Source of the DNA: JBGTFE01 sp036403235 | GTDB lineage: Bacteria; Acidobacteriota; Blastocatellia; Pyrinomonadales; Pyrinomonadaceae | Direction: 5' to 3' | DNA: 64,000 bases | NCBI GenBank assembly: GCA_036403235.1 | Contig: DASWRI010000083.1 | Span: 62,001 to 126,000, forward strand | Shown here: positions 43,884 to 52,596 of the stretch, in pieces | How the letters are laid out: each line of letters starts with the position of its first letter | How positions within the stretch are numbered: the first letter of the stretch is position 1 | Made by a program: the position numbers and the translations under genes | Notes under the pieces: generated by a model | Database searches by the model: none | What the model was told of the DNA's origin: nothing | Seen by the model: the letters and a program-made list of their open reading frames with translations, nothing else

Positions 43884-43957
43884 ATGGACAAGATAGACAG
43901 GATTAAATATTAATAATTTACGCCGGATTTTGTTTTTATCCTGTTCATCCCGTCCAT
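43884..43957. repeat. Inverted repeat after the E1 alpha gene
   Basis: TGGACAAGATAGACAGGAT on the left is mirrored by ATCCTGTTCATCCCGTCCA at 43938-43956. This resembles a dyad common in bacterial intergenic regions and could act as a terminator. Confidence 0.65.
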
Positions 43958-43994
43958 CGTGCTTTAAAATCTCTTTATATATCTGGAGAGAATT

Positions 43995-44567
43995 ATGGAT
44001 TTTAACGGAAACGGTAATTTTAACTTGAACGACGATTTCAGCAGCCTGCTGCCGAACCGCGCCGAGCTCGAGTGCGAGGAGATGTTTATCGAAGCCGACC
44101 GTCTGCTTAACGAAGGAGTTTTGATGGAAGCGGTCGATAAGCTCGCGCAGATTCTCAAACGCAATCCGCGTTTCGGCAAAGCCTATAATCATCTCGGCTG
44201 GCTTTACGAAACCAAATATAAAGATATGGCGCGCGCCGAAAAATATTACAAAGCCGCGATGGAGTATGCGCCGAATTACAACGCTTCTTATCTGAATTAC
44301 TGCTATTTTCTTTCGAATCAGGGACGTTTTGAAGAGCTCAAAACGCATCTCGACCGCGTTTCGCAGATTACGGGCATTTCCAAAGACACGATTTACAACG
44401 AATACGCGATTATGTATGAAATGCAAGGCGACCCGCACACGGCGATTGATTATTACCAGAAAGCGGCGATGATTACGCTCGATATGGCGCGGCTCGACAA
44501 ATACAAGGAAAGTATCGACCGCTGCCGCAAAAAACTTGAGATTTTAAATCCGAGAACGAGTTTTTAA
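43995..44567 (+). CDS. TPR-repeat protein
   Basis: 190 residues with no signal peptide. Three or more tetratricopeptide units are visible: ADRLLNEGVLMEAVDKLAQILKRNP, KAYNHLGWLYETKYKDMARAEKYYKAAME, YLNYCYFLSNQGRFEELKTHL, NEYAIMYEMQGDPHTAIDYYQKA. The N-terminus is Asn- and Asp-rich (FNGNGNFNLNDDF). TPR domains mediate protein-protein contacts; the partner is unknown. The ribosome-binding site TGGAGAG precedes the ATG. Confidence 0.82.
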   Translation: MDFNGNGNFNLNDDFSSLLPNRAELECEEMFIEADRLLNEGVLMEAVDKLAQILKRNPRFGKAYNHLGWLYETKYKDMARAEKYYKAAMEYAPNYNASYLNYCYFLSNQGRFEELKTHLDRVSQITGISKDTIYNEYAIMYEMQGDPHTAIDYYQKAAMITLDMARLDKYKESIDRCRKKLEILNPRTSF

Positions 44568-44659
44568 TTGGTCAGTCGTCAGACGTCCGCTGCCGTTTGA
44601 GTTTAATCCGAGAACGCAATTTGAATTTAATTGCAACGGGCAACTGACTTAGGACAAAT

Positions 44660-45088
44660 ATGCAAAATTTCATTACCGTTCCATTTAAGACCGAAAGCGG
44701 ATTGTCGCAGATTGACGGCATCGCGAAATTTTCGTCGGCCGGAATCGTTCTGGAATTCGAGTCGAAGCTGCTCGGCCTCATCAGCGGCGGTGTCAGGGAA
44801 ATTCGCCTGCCGCTCGACGATTTGCTCGATGTAAAATTTCGCAGAGGCCTTTTCAAGCGCTGGGCGCGCGTCGAAATTCGTCTGAAAAGCTTCGCGAAAT
44901 TGAGCGAGCTGCCGAGCCGCGACGGCAAAATCACTCTCAAGCTTCAGCGCGACGACTTTGAGCGGGCGCGCGACGCCGTCGCCAGACTGCAGAAAGATTT
45001 GACCGAACACGTCGAAGCTCTCCCGCCCGCGCACACGTCCGTCAGCCGGCTTTTCGACGACGAAGCCGACACAAAAGAATTAAAATAG
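44660..45088 (+). CDS. Small cytoplasmic protein of unknown function
   Basis: 142 residues. Beta-rich first half (IDGIAKFSSAGIVLEFESKL and VREIRLPLDDLLDVKFRRGLF), then strands and a helix (ITLKLQRDDFERARDAVARLQKDL), like a PH-like or small beta-sandwich domain. The C-terminus is acidic. No domain is firmly recognised. It follows the TPR gene by 92 bp, a gap that contains partial copies of the end of that gene (AATCCGAGAACG twice). Confidence 0.65.
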   Translation: MQNFITVPFKTESGLSQIDGIAKFSSAGIVLEFESKLLGLISGGVREIRLPLDDLLDVKFRRGLFKRWARVEIRLKSFAKLSELPSRDGKITLKLQRDDFERARDAVARLQKDLTEHVEALPPAHTSVSRLFDDEADTKELK

Positions 45089-45202
45089 CAAAATCCGGTA
45101 GGAAATTTCAGAGATTCTGGCGTTGAATCTGAGAGATTTATGCAAAAGGTTTATTCCCTGAAGAATTAAACCTTTAATGCGGTTTTTAGTATCATTGAAA
45201 TA

Positions 45203-46288
45203 ATGAAAAAATGGCTCGTTCGCATCGCTTTTGTCATTGCCTGCGTCTTTCTCGGCTTGATAATCGTCATCGTGATTGACGAAAATGATAAAACAGTGAT
45301 AAAAAGTTACGCCAAAAACGAAAATCTGACGACCATTAAAGCCGGATGGGAAGGCACGCCCGTCGACGAAAAAGGTCGTTTCGTCAATTACGAGCATCCT
45401 TTTCTGCCGAAAATTCTCGATATACTGAAGTGGCAGCTTTCCGCCAAGCCGCAAAAAGAAGAAAAGCAGAACGATACCGAGCGCCTCGCCGTTTTAGACC
45501 CGGCCGCATTCTTAAACAGCGACAAAGACGGCATTTTATGGCTCGGGCACGCTTCGTTTTTTATTCGTCTCGCGGGCAAAAGCCTTCTGCTCGACCCGGT
45601 TTTCGGCAAGCCTTCGTTCGTCAAAACTTTTGTCGACGTGCCTTCGCCGATAGATAAAATAAAACGCGTCGATTACGTCCTGCTCTCGCACGACCACCGC
45701 GACCACTGCGACGAAGATTCAATCAAGCAGATTGCCGCCAAATTTCCCGAAGCGCGTTTTTACGGCGGCCTGCGAATGGACGAGCTGCTAAAAGACTGGA
45801 TTCCGAACCAGACGCAGAGCGCGGGCTGGTTTCAGCAGTTCACTCTGCCCGACGACGCTTTGAAAATCTTCTTTCTGCCCGTCCGCCACTGGTGCCGGCG
45901 CGGGCTTTTCGACACCAACGAAAGGCTCTGGGGCGGATACGTTATTCAGGGCGCGGGGCGCACGATTTATTTCAGCGGCGATTCGGGCTACGGCTCGCAT
46001 TTCGGCGAAATCAAGGAGTTTTTCCCGAACATCGATTATTTTTTAATCGGCATCGGCGCATATAAGCCGCGCTGGTTTATGGAGCCGAACCACAATTCGC
46101 CCGAAGAAGCCTTAAAAGCTGCCGTCGATGCAAACGCAAAAACGATTATCCCGATGCACTTCGGGCGCTTCGATTTATCGGACGAGCCGCCGGGCGAGCC
46201 TTTAAGAATATTGCGGGAAAAAGCGCGGGAAATGAATATTTCGGATAGAATTAAAGCGTTGAATATCAACGAGAGTTTGACTTTTTGA
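45203..46288 (+). CDS. Membrane-anchored MBL-fold hydrolase (NAPE-PLD/UlaG-like)
   Basis: 361 residues. An N-terminal membrane segment or uncleaved signal (VRIAFVIACVFLGLIIVIVI) leads a metallo-beta-lactamase domain. The metal motif is LSHDHRDHCDEDSI (HxHxDH-type). Further ligands are expected in FLPVRHWCRRG, FSGDSGYGSHF and IPMHFGRF. The order and the motif WLGHASFFIRLAGKSLLLDPVF fit the NAPE-PLD / RomA-type subgroup. The substrate is unknown; phospholipid or lactone hydrolysis are family possibilities. Confidence 0.85.
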   Translation: MKKWLVRIAFVIACVFLGLIIVIVIDENDKTVIKSYAKNENLTTIKAGWEGTPVDEKGRFVNYEHPFLPKILDILKWQLSAKPQKEEKQNDTERLAVLDPAAFLNSDKDGILWLGHASFFIRLAGKSLLLDPVFGKPSFVKTFVDVPSPIDKIKRVDYVLLSHDHRDHCDEDSIKQIAAKFPEARFYGGLRMDELLKDWIPNQTQSAGWFQQFTLPDDALKIFFLPVRHWCRRGLFDTNERLWGGYVIQGAGRTIYFSGDSGYGSHFGEIKEFFPNIDYFLIGIGAYKPRWFMEPNHNSPEEALKAAVDANAKTIIPMHFGRFDLSDEPPGEPLRILREKAREMNISDRIKALNINESLTF

Positions 46289-46318
46289 AACCGCCGAAAC
46301 GCGGGAAAGAAAAACAGA

Positions 46319-46390
46319 TTAGCCGCGAATTACACAGATAACACGAATGACATCGGATTTATAATTAGTGTAATCCGTGTAATTTGCGGC
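46319..46390. repeat. TTAGCCGCGAATTACAC-type repeat, copy 2, with inverted partner
   Basis: The left arm (46319-46348) reads TTAGCCGCGAATTACACAGA and on; the right arm (46364-46390, ending GTGTAATTTGCGGC) is the reverse complement with few changes. A long hairpin can form, ending about 39 bp before the carboxypeptidase ATG. Confidence 0.8.
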
Positions 46391-46428
46391 GAAAAAATCT
46401 CCGCGTTCCGTGCGGCGAAAAAATAATT

Positions 46429-48240
46429 ATGAATGTTCCAAATCTGAAATTTACGATTGCTGTTTTCAGTTTTATCTTTCTATTTTTTATGAACACAAAC
46501 GCACAGAGCGAATCGAATAACGTCCCGAAAGAATGGCAGACGCTGGCCGAGCAGACCGATTATCAACGAAGCTGGAACTACGCCGACACGATTGCGTTTG
46601 CGCAAAAGCTCGACAAGGCTTCCGACCAAATCGTCTACAAATCGTTCGGCAAAAGCGGCGAAGGGCGCGATATGCCGCTTCTGATTGTTTCGAACGACAA
46701 AGATTTCACGCCGGAAAAGGCGAAAAAATCGGGCAAGGCGATAATTTTTATACAGGGCGGAATTCATTCGGGCGAGATTGACGGCAAAGACGCGGGCTAC
46801 GCGCTCCTTCGTGATATTGCCATCACGAAAACGCGCGCCGATTTATTAAAAGACGTCGTGATTATTTTCGTCCCGATTTACAACGTCGACGGGCACGAGC
46901 TCGCTTCGCCGTATAATCGAATCAATCAAAACGGGCCGCAGGAGATGGGTTTTCGCGGAACTTCGACAAACTTAAACTTAAACCGCGATTATATGAAAGT
47001 CGATGCGCCCGAAACGCGCGCGTGGCTCGCGCTCTGGAACGAGTGGAAGCCCGACTTTTTTATCGACTGTCACGTCACGGACGGCGCGGATTTTCAATAC
47101 AACGTCACCTACGAATACGCGCATTTCGACGAAGTTTCGCCGTTTATCAAAAACTGGATGGACGCGCATTTCGACGGGAACATCGTTCCGAAAGTCGAAC
47201 GAGAAGGAAATCTTCTGACGCATTACGTCGAATTTGCCGGGCGCGAAGTGACGGGCGGCGTCGCCACGTTTATCGCCACGCCGCGTTTTGCGACCGGCTA
47301 CACGCCGCTCAGAAATCGCGCCGGATTATTGATTGAAACGCACAGCATGAAGCCGTACAAATCCCGCGTTCGCGGAACTTACGACGTTCTGCGTTATTCA
47401 ATCGAGGAGATAAATCAAACAAAGGCGAGCCTTTTTGAAGCCAACCGAAAGGCCGACGAAGAAACCGTCGAGCGCGGCAAAACTTACGACGCGAACCGCA
47501 AATTCCCGCTTCGTCTGGACATTACCGACAAATCGACGCCCTTCCAATTCAAAGCCGTCGAATACAAAAAGGAAAAAAGCGACATCTCCGGCGCGGAGCG
47601 AATCGTTTACGGCACGAAACCGATGACCGTAACGATTCCGAAATTCGACGAGGCGCGCGTCACGGCGTCGGTCGCGCCGCCGCTTTATTACATCGTCCCG
47701 CCGCAGTGGCAGGAAGTCATCAATCGTTTGCAGGAACACGGAATTAAATTTCAGAGAACGCAAGCGCCTTTGACCATCGAAGTCGAAAGCTATCGTTTTA
47801 CCGAGCCGAAATGGGCGACCGCTTCGTTTGAAAGCCGCGTCACGATGAGCTTCAAATCAAATTCGATAAAAGAAACGCGCACGTTTCCGGCGGGCTCGGT
47901 CGTCGTCCCGCTCGCGCAGGAAGCGGCCAACGTCGCGATTCACCTGTTAGAGCCCGACGCGCCCGATTCGTTTATGTTCTGGGGATTTTTCAGCGCGATT
48001 TTCGAGCAGAAAGAATACGGCGAAGGCTACGTCGTCGAAAAGCTCGCCCGCGAGATGCTCGCCAAAGACGAAAACCTGCGCAAGGAATTCGAAGAAAAGC
48101 TAAAAGACCCGAATTTCGCCAAAAACCCGCGCGCGCGTCTCAATTTCTTTTACGACCGCTCGCCGTATTCCGAAAAACGCATCGGCCTCTACCCGGTCGG
48201 GCGGATTGTGACGAAACTGGACGAGAAGATTTTGAGATAA
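46429..48240 (+). CDS. Secreted M14-family zinc carboxypeptidase
   Basis: 603 residues from the ATG at 46429, with a signal peptide (FTIAVFSFIFLFFMNTNA). The M14 zinc site is seen as GGIHSGEIDGKDAG (HxxE) and DCHVTDGADF (third His). STNLNLNRDYMKVDAPETRAW lies between, with the substrate-binding Asn-Arg. The C-terminal about 250 residues form extra beta domains. Family members remove C-terminal amino acids, or act on peptidoglycan peptides. An upstream in-frame start is in the repeat. A small hairpin (48243-48261) follows the stop. Confidence 0.88.
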   Translation: MNVPNLKFTIAVFSFIFLFFMNTNAQSESNNVPKEWQTLAEQTDYQRSWNYADTIAFAQKLDKASDQIVYKSFGKSGEGRDMPLLIVSNDKDFTPEKAKKSGKAIIFIQGGIHSGEIDGKDAGYALLRDIAITKTRADLLKDVVIIFVPIYNVDGHELASPYNRINQNGPQEMGFRGTSTNLNLNRDYMKVDAPETRAWLALWNEWKPDFFIDCHVTDGADFQYNVTYEYAHFDEVSPFIKNWMDAHFDGNIVPKVEREGNLLTHYVEFAGREVTGGVATFIATPRFATGYTPLRNRAGLLIETHSMKPYKSRVRGTYDVLRYSIEEINQTKASLFEANRKADEETVERGKTYDANRKFPLRLDITDKSTPFQFKAVEYKKEKSDISGAERIVYGTKPMTVTIPKFDEARVTASVAPPLYYIVPPQWQEVINRLQEHGIKFQRTQAPLTIEVESYRFTEPKWATASFESRVTMSFKSNSIKETRTFPAGSVVVPLAQEAANVAIHLLEPDAPDSFMFWGFFSAIFEQKEYGEGYVVEKLAREMLAKDENLRKEFEEKLKDPNFAKNPRARLNFFYDRSPYSEKRIGLYPVGRIVTKLDEKILR

Positions 48241-48242
48241 AC

Positions 48243-48308
48243 CGCAAATTAGATATTTGCGCCAGTCGCCAAAGGCGACATTCAAAATTGTTCGTCACCT
48301 TTGGCGAC
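48243..48308. repeat. Hairpin cluster beside the 21-bp array
   Basis: CGCAAAT/ATTTGCG (48243-48261) forms a 7-bp stem right after the carboxypeptidase stop. GTCGCCAAAGGCGAC (48265-48279) is itself palindromic, and its near-inverted copy GTCACCTTTGGCGAC lies at 48294-48308. The elements can form alternative stems. The cluster could be a terminator or a boundary of the neighbouring array. Confidence 0.75.
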
Positions 48309-48345
48309 AAAACCCAATAATATCGAAAATTAAAATATGGTCTCG

Positions 48346-48553
48346 TAAATTTAAGCTCTTGAGGTCTAAACTTAAAGCGGCTAATTCTAAATTTAAGATA
48401 CTGAGAGTTAAATTTAGAATTATGACGCTTAAACTTAGAGAAAATTAATTTAACTTTAGAGCGATAGTATGTAAATTTAGATGTTCAGACTCTAAGTTTA
48501 GAGTTAAAGACCTTAAATTTTTATGTTTCAGGTTAAAATTTTGATAAATCAAT
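48346..48553. repeat. Phased 21-bp array of TAAATTTA-type palindromic cores
   Basis: Core 8-mers begin at 48346, 48367, 48388, 48409, 48430, 48451, 48472, 48493 and 48514, all exactly 21 bp apart; a tenth starts at 48534. Cores read TAAATTTA (most), TAAACTTA, TAACTTTA or TAAGTTTA, with the last two degenerate. They are often followed by GA or AG; the remaining 11-13 bases differ from unit to unit. 21 bp equals two helical turns, so all cores face the same side of the DNA. The array fills the gap between two convergent genes. It contains no supported reading frame. Confidence 0.88.
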
Positions 48554-48567
48554 CGTTATTCTTCATT

Positions 48568-49026
48568 TTATTTTTTGATGCCGGTTCGGTTGAAAAACTG
48601 TCTTAAATCAGCGACTTTTTGGTCAAAGCCGTCAGCGCCGCTGCCTTTTTTGTATTTTGAATAATTGTAGTCTTTTAGAGAGTCTTCGAAATTATCGGAA
48701 TCATGCAGGATTTTTGTGCTTTTCATTCGCGAGGCGAGGCTAGAGAGATGGTTTGAACGGGTTTCCAGAAATTGGCGCGCTCGGTAATCGGATTCAAACT
48801 CGCCCCAATCGACATCGGGCGAGCTCGTATTCGGACTGTGTTGATGATAATCGCGCACTTTGTTCACCAAAAGCTTGTTTTTCTCGTTGATGCGCCCGTA
48901 TTTAACGCGCTCTTTTTCGTCTAAGGCGACGAGCTTGCCCGATAAAATGGCTTCGATTTGCGATATATGATTGTCGATTTCGTCGCGGTCTGTCTGCGTC
49001 AGAAGATTTTTGATTTTGTCTCTCAT
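48568..49026 (-). CDS. Hypothetical helical protein next to the 21-bp array
   Basis: 152 residues, strongly charged, no signal peptide and no recognised family. The N-terminal half is helical (NHISQIEAILSGKLVALDEKE, then INEKNKLLVNKVRDYHQ). The C-terminal half is rich in Asp, Ser, Lys and Tyr (LKDYNYSKYKKGSGADGF). It ends right where the array begins, so its transcript would run into the array. A DNA-binding role has not been shown; it is noted only because of proximity. Its ribosome-binding site is weak. Confidence 0.55.
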   Translation of the reverse strand: MRDKIKNLLTQTDRDEIDNHISQIEAILSGKLVALDEKERVKYGRINEKNKLLVNKVRDYHQHSPNTSSPDVDWGEFESDYRARQFLETRSNHLSSLASRMKSTKILHDSDNFEDSLKDYNYSKYKKGSGADGFDQKVADLRQFFNRTGIKK

Positions 49027-49152
49027 AACAGTCTCTATATATCCATTTGTCTTAGATTTTTTCTTGCCGAATAATATAAACGAATCGACGCGCGACTGTC
49101 TATAAATTTTTGAGATTGTAATATAATTATCAGGACGATTTTTTCTAAATAA

Positions 49153-50160
49153 ATGGCAACAGCAGCAAAACAGGAAACAAAAGGCTTAACTTTAATCGAA
49201 GCAATCAGGCAAGGCATACACGAAGAAATGGAGCGCGACGAGAGCGTGTTCGTCATCGGCGAGGACGTCGGCGCATACGGCGGCGCGTTTAAGTTGACCG
49301 AAGGATTTATCGACGATTTCGGCGCGGAGCGGACGATTGACACGCCAATCAGCGAAGCGGCGATTGTCGGCGCGGCGTGCGGCGCGGCGTTGATGGGAAT
49401 GAAGCCGGTCGCCGAGTTTCAGTTCATCGATTTTATCTCGTGCGGATTCGATATGCTGACGAACTACGCCGCCAAATCGCGTTATCGCGGGTGCGGCTCG
49501 ATTCAGGCCGTCTTTCGCGGCCCGTGCGGCTCGGGCGTGCGCGGCGGCCCGTTTCATTCTTTGAACGCCGAATCGTTTTTCTTAAACACGGCGGGCTTGA
49601 AAATGGTCGAGCCTTCGACCTCATACGACGCGAAAGGCCTGATAAAAGCGGCGATTCGCGACCCCGACCCGGTTTTGTTTTTCGAGCACAAAAAGCTTTA
49701 TCGCCTGCCGCGTCTTAGAGAAGAATTGCCCGAAGACGATTATATCGTCGAAATCGGCAGGGCGCGCACGGCGCGCGAAGGCAAAGATTTGTCGATTATC
49801 ACGTTCGGCGCGCAGGTTTTGAACGCTTTGGACGCGGCGGAAATTCTGGAAAAGGAAGACGGGCTGCAAACGGAAATAATCGATTTGCGCACGCTCGCGC
49901 CGCTCGATAAAGAAGCGATTTTGGCGACCGTCAAAAAGACGAATCGGGCGATGGTTTTGCACGAATCGAGTTTGACGGGCGGCATCGGCGGCGAAATCAG
50001 CGCGATTATCGGCGAAGAAGCGTTCGAATGGCTCGACGCGCCCGTCATCCGCGTCGCCTCCATCGACGCGCCCGTCCCGTTTGCGCCGCAGATGGAAGAT
50101 TATTTTCTGCCGCAGGTTTCGGAGATAACGGAAGCGGCGCGGCGTTTGGCAAATTATTAA
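49153..50160 (+). CDS. 2-oxoacid dehydrogenase E1 component, beta subunit
   Basis: 335 residues. The transketolase-like pyrimidine domain and C-terminal domain are complete: LIEAIRQGIHEEMERDESVFVIGEDVG, TPISEAAIVGAACGAALMGMKPVAEFQF, RGPCGSGVRGGPFHS, and EIIDLRTLAPLDKEAI. It combines with the alpha subunit (42802-43866) to form the heterotetrameric E1. Features match branched-chain or pyruvate E1 beta equally. No E1 alpha gene is adjacent, so co-expression must be arranged in trans. Confidence 0.93.
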   Translation: MATAAKQETKGLTLIEAIRQGIHEEMERDESVFVIGEDVGAYGGAFKLTEGFIDDFGAERTIDTPISEAAIVGAACGAALMGMKPVAEFQFIDFISCGFDMLTNYAAKSRYRGCGSIQAVFRGPCGSGVRGGPFHSLNAESFFLNTAGLKMVEPSTSYDAKGLIKAAIRDPDPVLFFEHKKLYRLPRLREELPEDDYIVEIGRARTAREGKDLSIITFGAQVLNALDAAEILEKEDGLQTEIIDLRTLAPLDKEAILATVKKTNRAMVLHESSLTGGIGGEISAIIGEEAFEWLDAPVIRVASIDAPVPFAPQMEDYFLPQVSEITEAARRLANY

Positions 50161-50197
50161 AATACAGAAATACGCGTCGCCGCGATTTTAGAAAGAA

Positions 50198-50226
50198 TTA
50201 GCCGCGAATTACACGGATAACACGAT
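50198..50226. repeat. TTAGCCGCGAATTACAC-type repeat, copy 3
   Basis: TTAGCCGCGAATTACACGGA and the following ATAACACGAT match copy 2 closely. It lies between the E1 beta stop and the M61 peptidase gene; the rest of this 186-bp gap shows nothing further except an AT-rich stretch and the ribosome-binding site GAGGAG at 50333-50338. Confidence 0.75.
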
Positions 50227-50346
50227 ATGAAAAAGGATGATTTTTGAACTTAAAACTTCAAGCTCTAAAATCTAAATTTATTCGCCTTTCTTGTGTTAAT
50301 CTAGATTAAAATTATTTTCCAATTCATTTATCGAGGAGCAAAAGTC

Positions 50347-52206
50347 GTGACGAAAATCGTGAAGCATCATTATCGAAAAATCTTTTTTTTGCTTGTGCTT
50401 TTAGCCGTTCAGGTTTCAATTGCCTTTGCGCAAAATTCAATTAAATTAAATCTGGACGCGACCGAAGCGGCCAGAAACGTTTTGCATGTTAAGGAAACGA
50501 TGGCGGTCAGGCCCGGCGCGTTTTCGCTTTTTTACCCGAAATGGATTCCGGGCGAGCACGCGCCGACCGGCAAGCTCAACGATATGGTCAATCTGTTTAT
50601 CACCGCGAACGGAAAACCCATCGCGTGGCAGCGCGACGACGTTGAAATGTACGCGTTTCACTTGACGATTCCGGCGGGCGTCAAGCAAATCGAAATCGCT
50701 TTCGACGACGTTTCCGAGACCGGAACAATCGCCAGCTCGCAGCTTTCGCGCATCAAGTGGAATCGCCTGATTCTTTACCCGCGCGGCGTGAGAGACGAAG
50801 CCCTGCAGGTTACGGCATCGATAAAGCTGCCCGTCGACTGGAAATACGCGACCGCCTTGCCGGTCGTCAAAGAAACCAAAAATGCGGTCGATTTCAAACC
50901 GGTTTCGCTTGAAACTTTTGTCGATTCGCCCGCCGTCATCGGGAAATATTTTAAGAAAGTTCAGCTTTCCGGCGCTGGCGAAACGCTGCATGAAATCGAT
51001 ATTTTCGCCGACAACGCCGCCGCGCTCGAATATAAGGCGGAAACCCTCGAAGGCTGGAAAAATCTGGTCAAACAGGCGAATTTAACTTTCGGCGCGACGC
51101 ATTACAACAGCTATCGCTTTTTGCTTACCTTAAGCGACATCGGCGGCAGCGAAGGCCTGGAGCATCACGAATCGAGCGAGGACGGCGTGCCGGAAAAATC
51201 TCTCAGCAACGATTATCTGATGATTGAGCTCGGCGATTTGCTCGGGCACGAATACGCGCATTCGTGGAACGGCAAATATCGACGGCCGGCCGGACTCGCG
51301 ACCGCCGATTTCGAAGCCCCGCAAAAGGGCGAGTTGCTGTGGGTTTATGAAGGTCTGACGCAATATCTCGGTCATATTCTGCCGACGCGAAGCAATCTCT
51401 GGACGGCGGAAACTTACCGCGAAGTGCTCGCCACCGACGCCGCCTATCTGGATTATCAAAGCGGTCGGCGCTGGCGGCCGCTCGTCGATACGGCGCGCGC
51501 CGTGCAGTTTACATACGGAAGCCCGCGCCAGTGGCGCAACGAACGCCGCGGAACGGATTATTACGACGAAGGCGCGCTCGTCTGGCTCGAAGCCGACGTT
51601 TTGATTCGGCAGAAAAGCGGCGGCAAGCGCTCGCTCAACGATTTTTTCCACAAATTTCACGGCGGGCAGAATACCGCGCCGCGGGTTGTTCCATACGATT
51701 TTGAAGAAATCGTCAGGACGCTCAACGAAGTTTTGCCTTATGACTGGCGCAAATTTTTGACCGACCGGATTTATAAAGTTCAGGCGAACGCGCCGCTCGG
51801 CGGCATCACGAACGGCGGCTGGAAGCTCGTCTATAACGACACGCCGAACGTTTATATCGGGGGCAGCGAAAAAGAATACAGCTTTGCGAACGCGATGTAT
51901 TCTATCGGCATATCCGCTACTGAGGACGGCACGATTAACGACGTCAATCCCGATTTGGCGGCGGCCAAAGCCGGGCTTGCGCCCGGGATGAAAATAAAGA
52001 AAATCAACGGCGAAGATTTTTCGCTGGAAAATTTCCGCAAAGCGATTGCCGCGACGAAAAACTCGTCTTCGATTGAATTCGTCGCTGAAAACGGCGGCAT
52101 CGGCGAAACCTACAAGCTGAATTATCGCGGCGGCGAAAAATATCCGCATCTCGCGCGCGACGCGGCCAGGGCCGACATAATTTCGGAAATTCTAAAACCG
52201 CTTTGA
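50347..52206 (+). CDS. Secreted M61-family (glycyl aminopeptidase-like) metallopeptidase with PDZ domain
   Basis: 619 residues with a signal peptide (FFLLVLLAVQVSIAFA). The N-terminal beta domain (about 25-190) and the thermolysin-like core show LGHEYAHSWNGKYRRPAG (HExxH), followed by ELLWVYEGLTQYLGHI with the third zinc ligand Glu. A PDZ domain sits at about 520-600 (NPDLAAAKAGLAPGMKIKKING). M61 enzymes prefer N-terminal Gly or Ala. The start is GTG, eight bases after GAGGAG. The DUF4242 gene follows closely. Confidence 0.9.
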   Translation: MTKIVKHHYRKIFFLLVLLAVQVSIAFAQNSIKLNLDATEAARNVLHVKETMAVRPGAFSLFYPKWIPGEHAPTGKLNDMVNLFITANGKPIAWQRDDVEMYAFHLTIPAGVKQIEIAFDDVSETGTIASSQLSRIKWNRLILYPRGVRDEALQVTASIKLPVDWKYATALPVVKETKNAVDFKPVSLETFVDSPAVIGKYFKKVQLSGAGETLHEIDIFADNAAALEYKAETLEGWKNLVKQANLTFGATHYNSYRFLLTLSDIGGSEGLEHHESSEDGVPEKSLSNDYLMIELGDLLGHEYAHSWNGKYRRPAGLATADFEAPQKGELLWVYEGLTQYLGHILPTRSNLWTAETYREVLATDAAYLDYQSGRRWRPLVDTARAVQFTYGSPRQWRNERRGTDYYDEGALVWLEADVLIRQKSGGKRSLNDFFHKFHGGQNTAPRVVPYDFEEIVRTLNEVLPYDWRKFLTDRIYKVQANAPLGGITNGGWKLVYNDTPNVYIGGSEKEYSFANAMYSIGISATEDGTINDVNPDLAAAKAGLAPGMKIKKINGEDFSLENFRKAIAATKNSSSIEFVAENGGIGETYKLNYRGGEKYPHLARDAARADIISEILKPL

Positions 52207-52242
52207 TTGTGTAATTGTAAAAAAAATTATAGGAGAAAATTT

Positions 52243-52518
52243 ATGCCGAAATATGTTATCGAACGCGAAATCGAAGGCGCGGGAAATTTGTCCGCCGACC
52301 AGCTGCAGGGCGTTTCGCAAACTTCGTGCAGCGTTTTAAAGGAACTTGGGCCGCAGATTCAATGGGTGCAGAGCTATGTCACGGGCGACAAGATTTACTG
52401 CGTCTATATTGCGCCGAGCGAAGATTTGATTCGCGAACACGCGACGCGCGGCGGTTTTCCGGCGAATAAAATCTCGGAAATTAAAACCATCATCGATCCG
52501 ACAACCGCAGAAAAGTGA
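52243..52518 (+). CDS. DUF4242 family protein
   Basis: 91 residues. The sequence KYVIEREIEGAGNLSADQLQ, VLKELGPQIQWVQSYVTGDKIYCVYIAP and IREHATRGGFPANKI (read in blocks) is typical of DUF4242, a ferredoxin-like small fold. One member has been described as nickel-binding. The ATG at 52243 follows AGGAGAAA; an upstream in-frame candidate lacks a ribosome-binding site. Function unknown, cytoplasmic. Confidence 0.85.
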   Translation: MPKYVIEREIEGAGNLSADQLQGVSQTSCSVLKELGPQIQWVQSYVTGDKIYCVYIAPSEDLIREHATRGGFPANKISEIKTIIDPTTAEK

Positions 52519-52590
52519 AAAGTGAATGGTGAAAAGTTGAAGAATTAAATTTCCCTAAGCTTTTTACCATTCACTTTTCACTTTTAACTT
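52514..52590. repeat. Heptad-repeat hairpin between the DUF4242 and VIT genes
   Basis: Units AGTGAAA and GTGAATG start inside the last codons of the DUF4242 gene. The mirror arm (about 52561-52590) contains ACCATTCACTTTTCACTTTT. The second arm ends seven bases before the next ATG. Confidence 0.8.
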
Positions 52591-52596
52591 AAAAAA

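Noticed and set aside
48346..48553. Reading the 21-bp array as a CRISPR array
   Set aside because: The conserved part is only 8-10 bp and the variable part 11-13 bp, far below CRISPR sizes; no cas gene is present.
51130..52149. Long minus-strand frame opposite the M61 peptidase
   Set aside because: Same antisense artefact; no domain, no ribosome-binding site, and the plus-strand protein has clear catalytic motifs.
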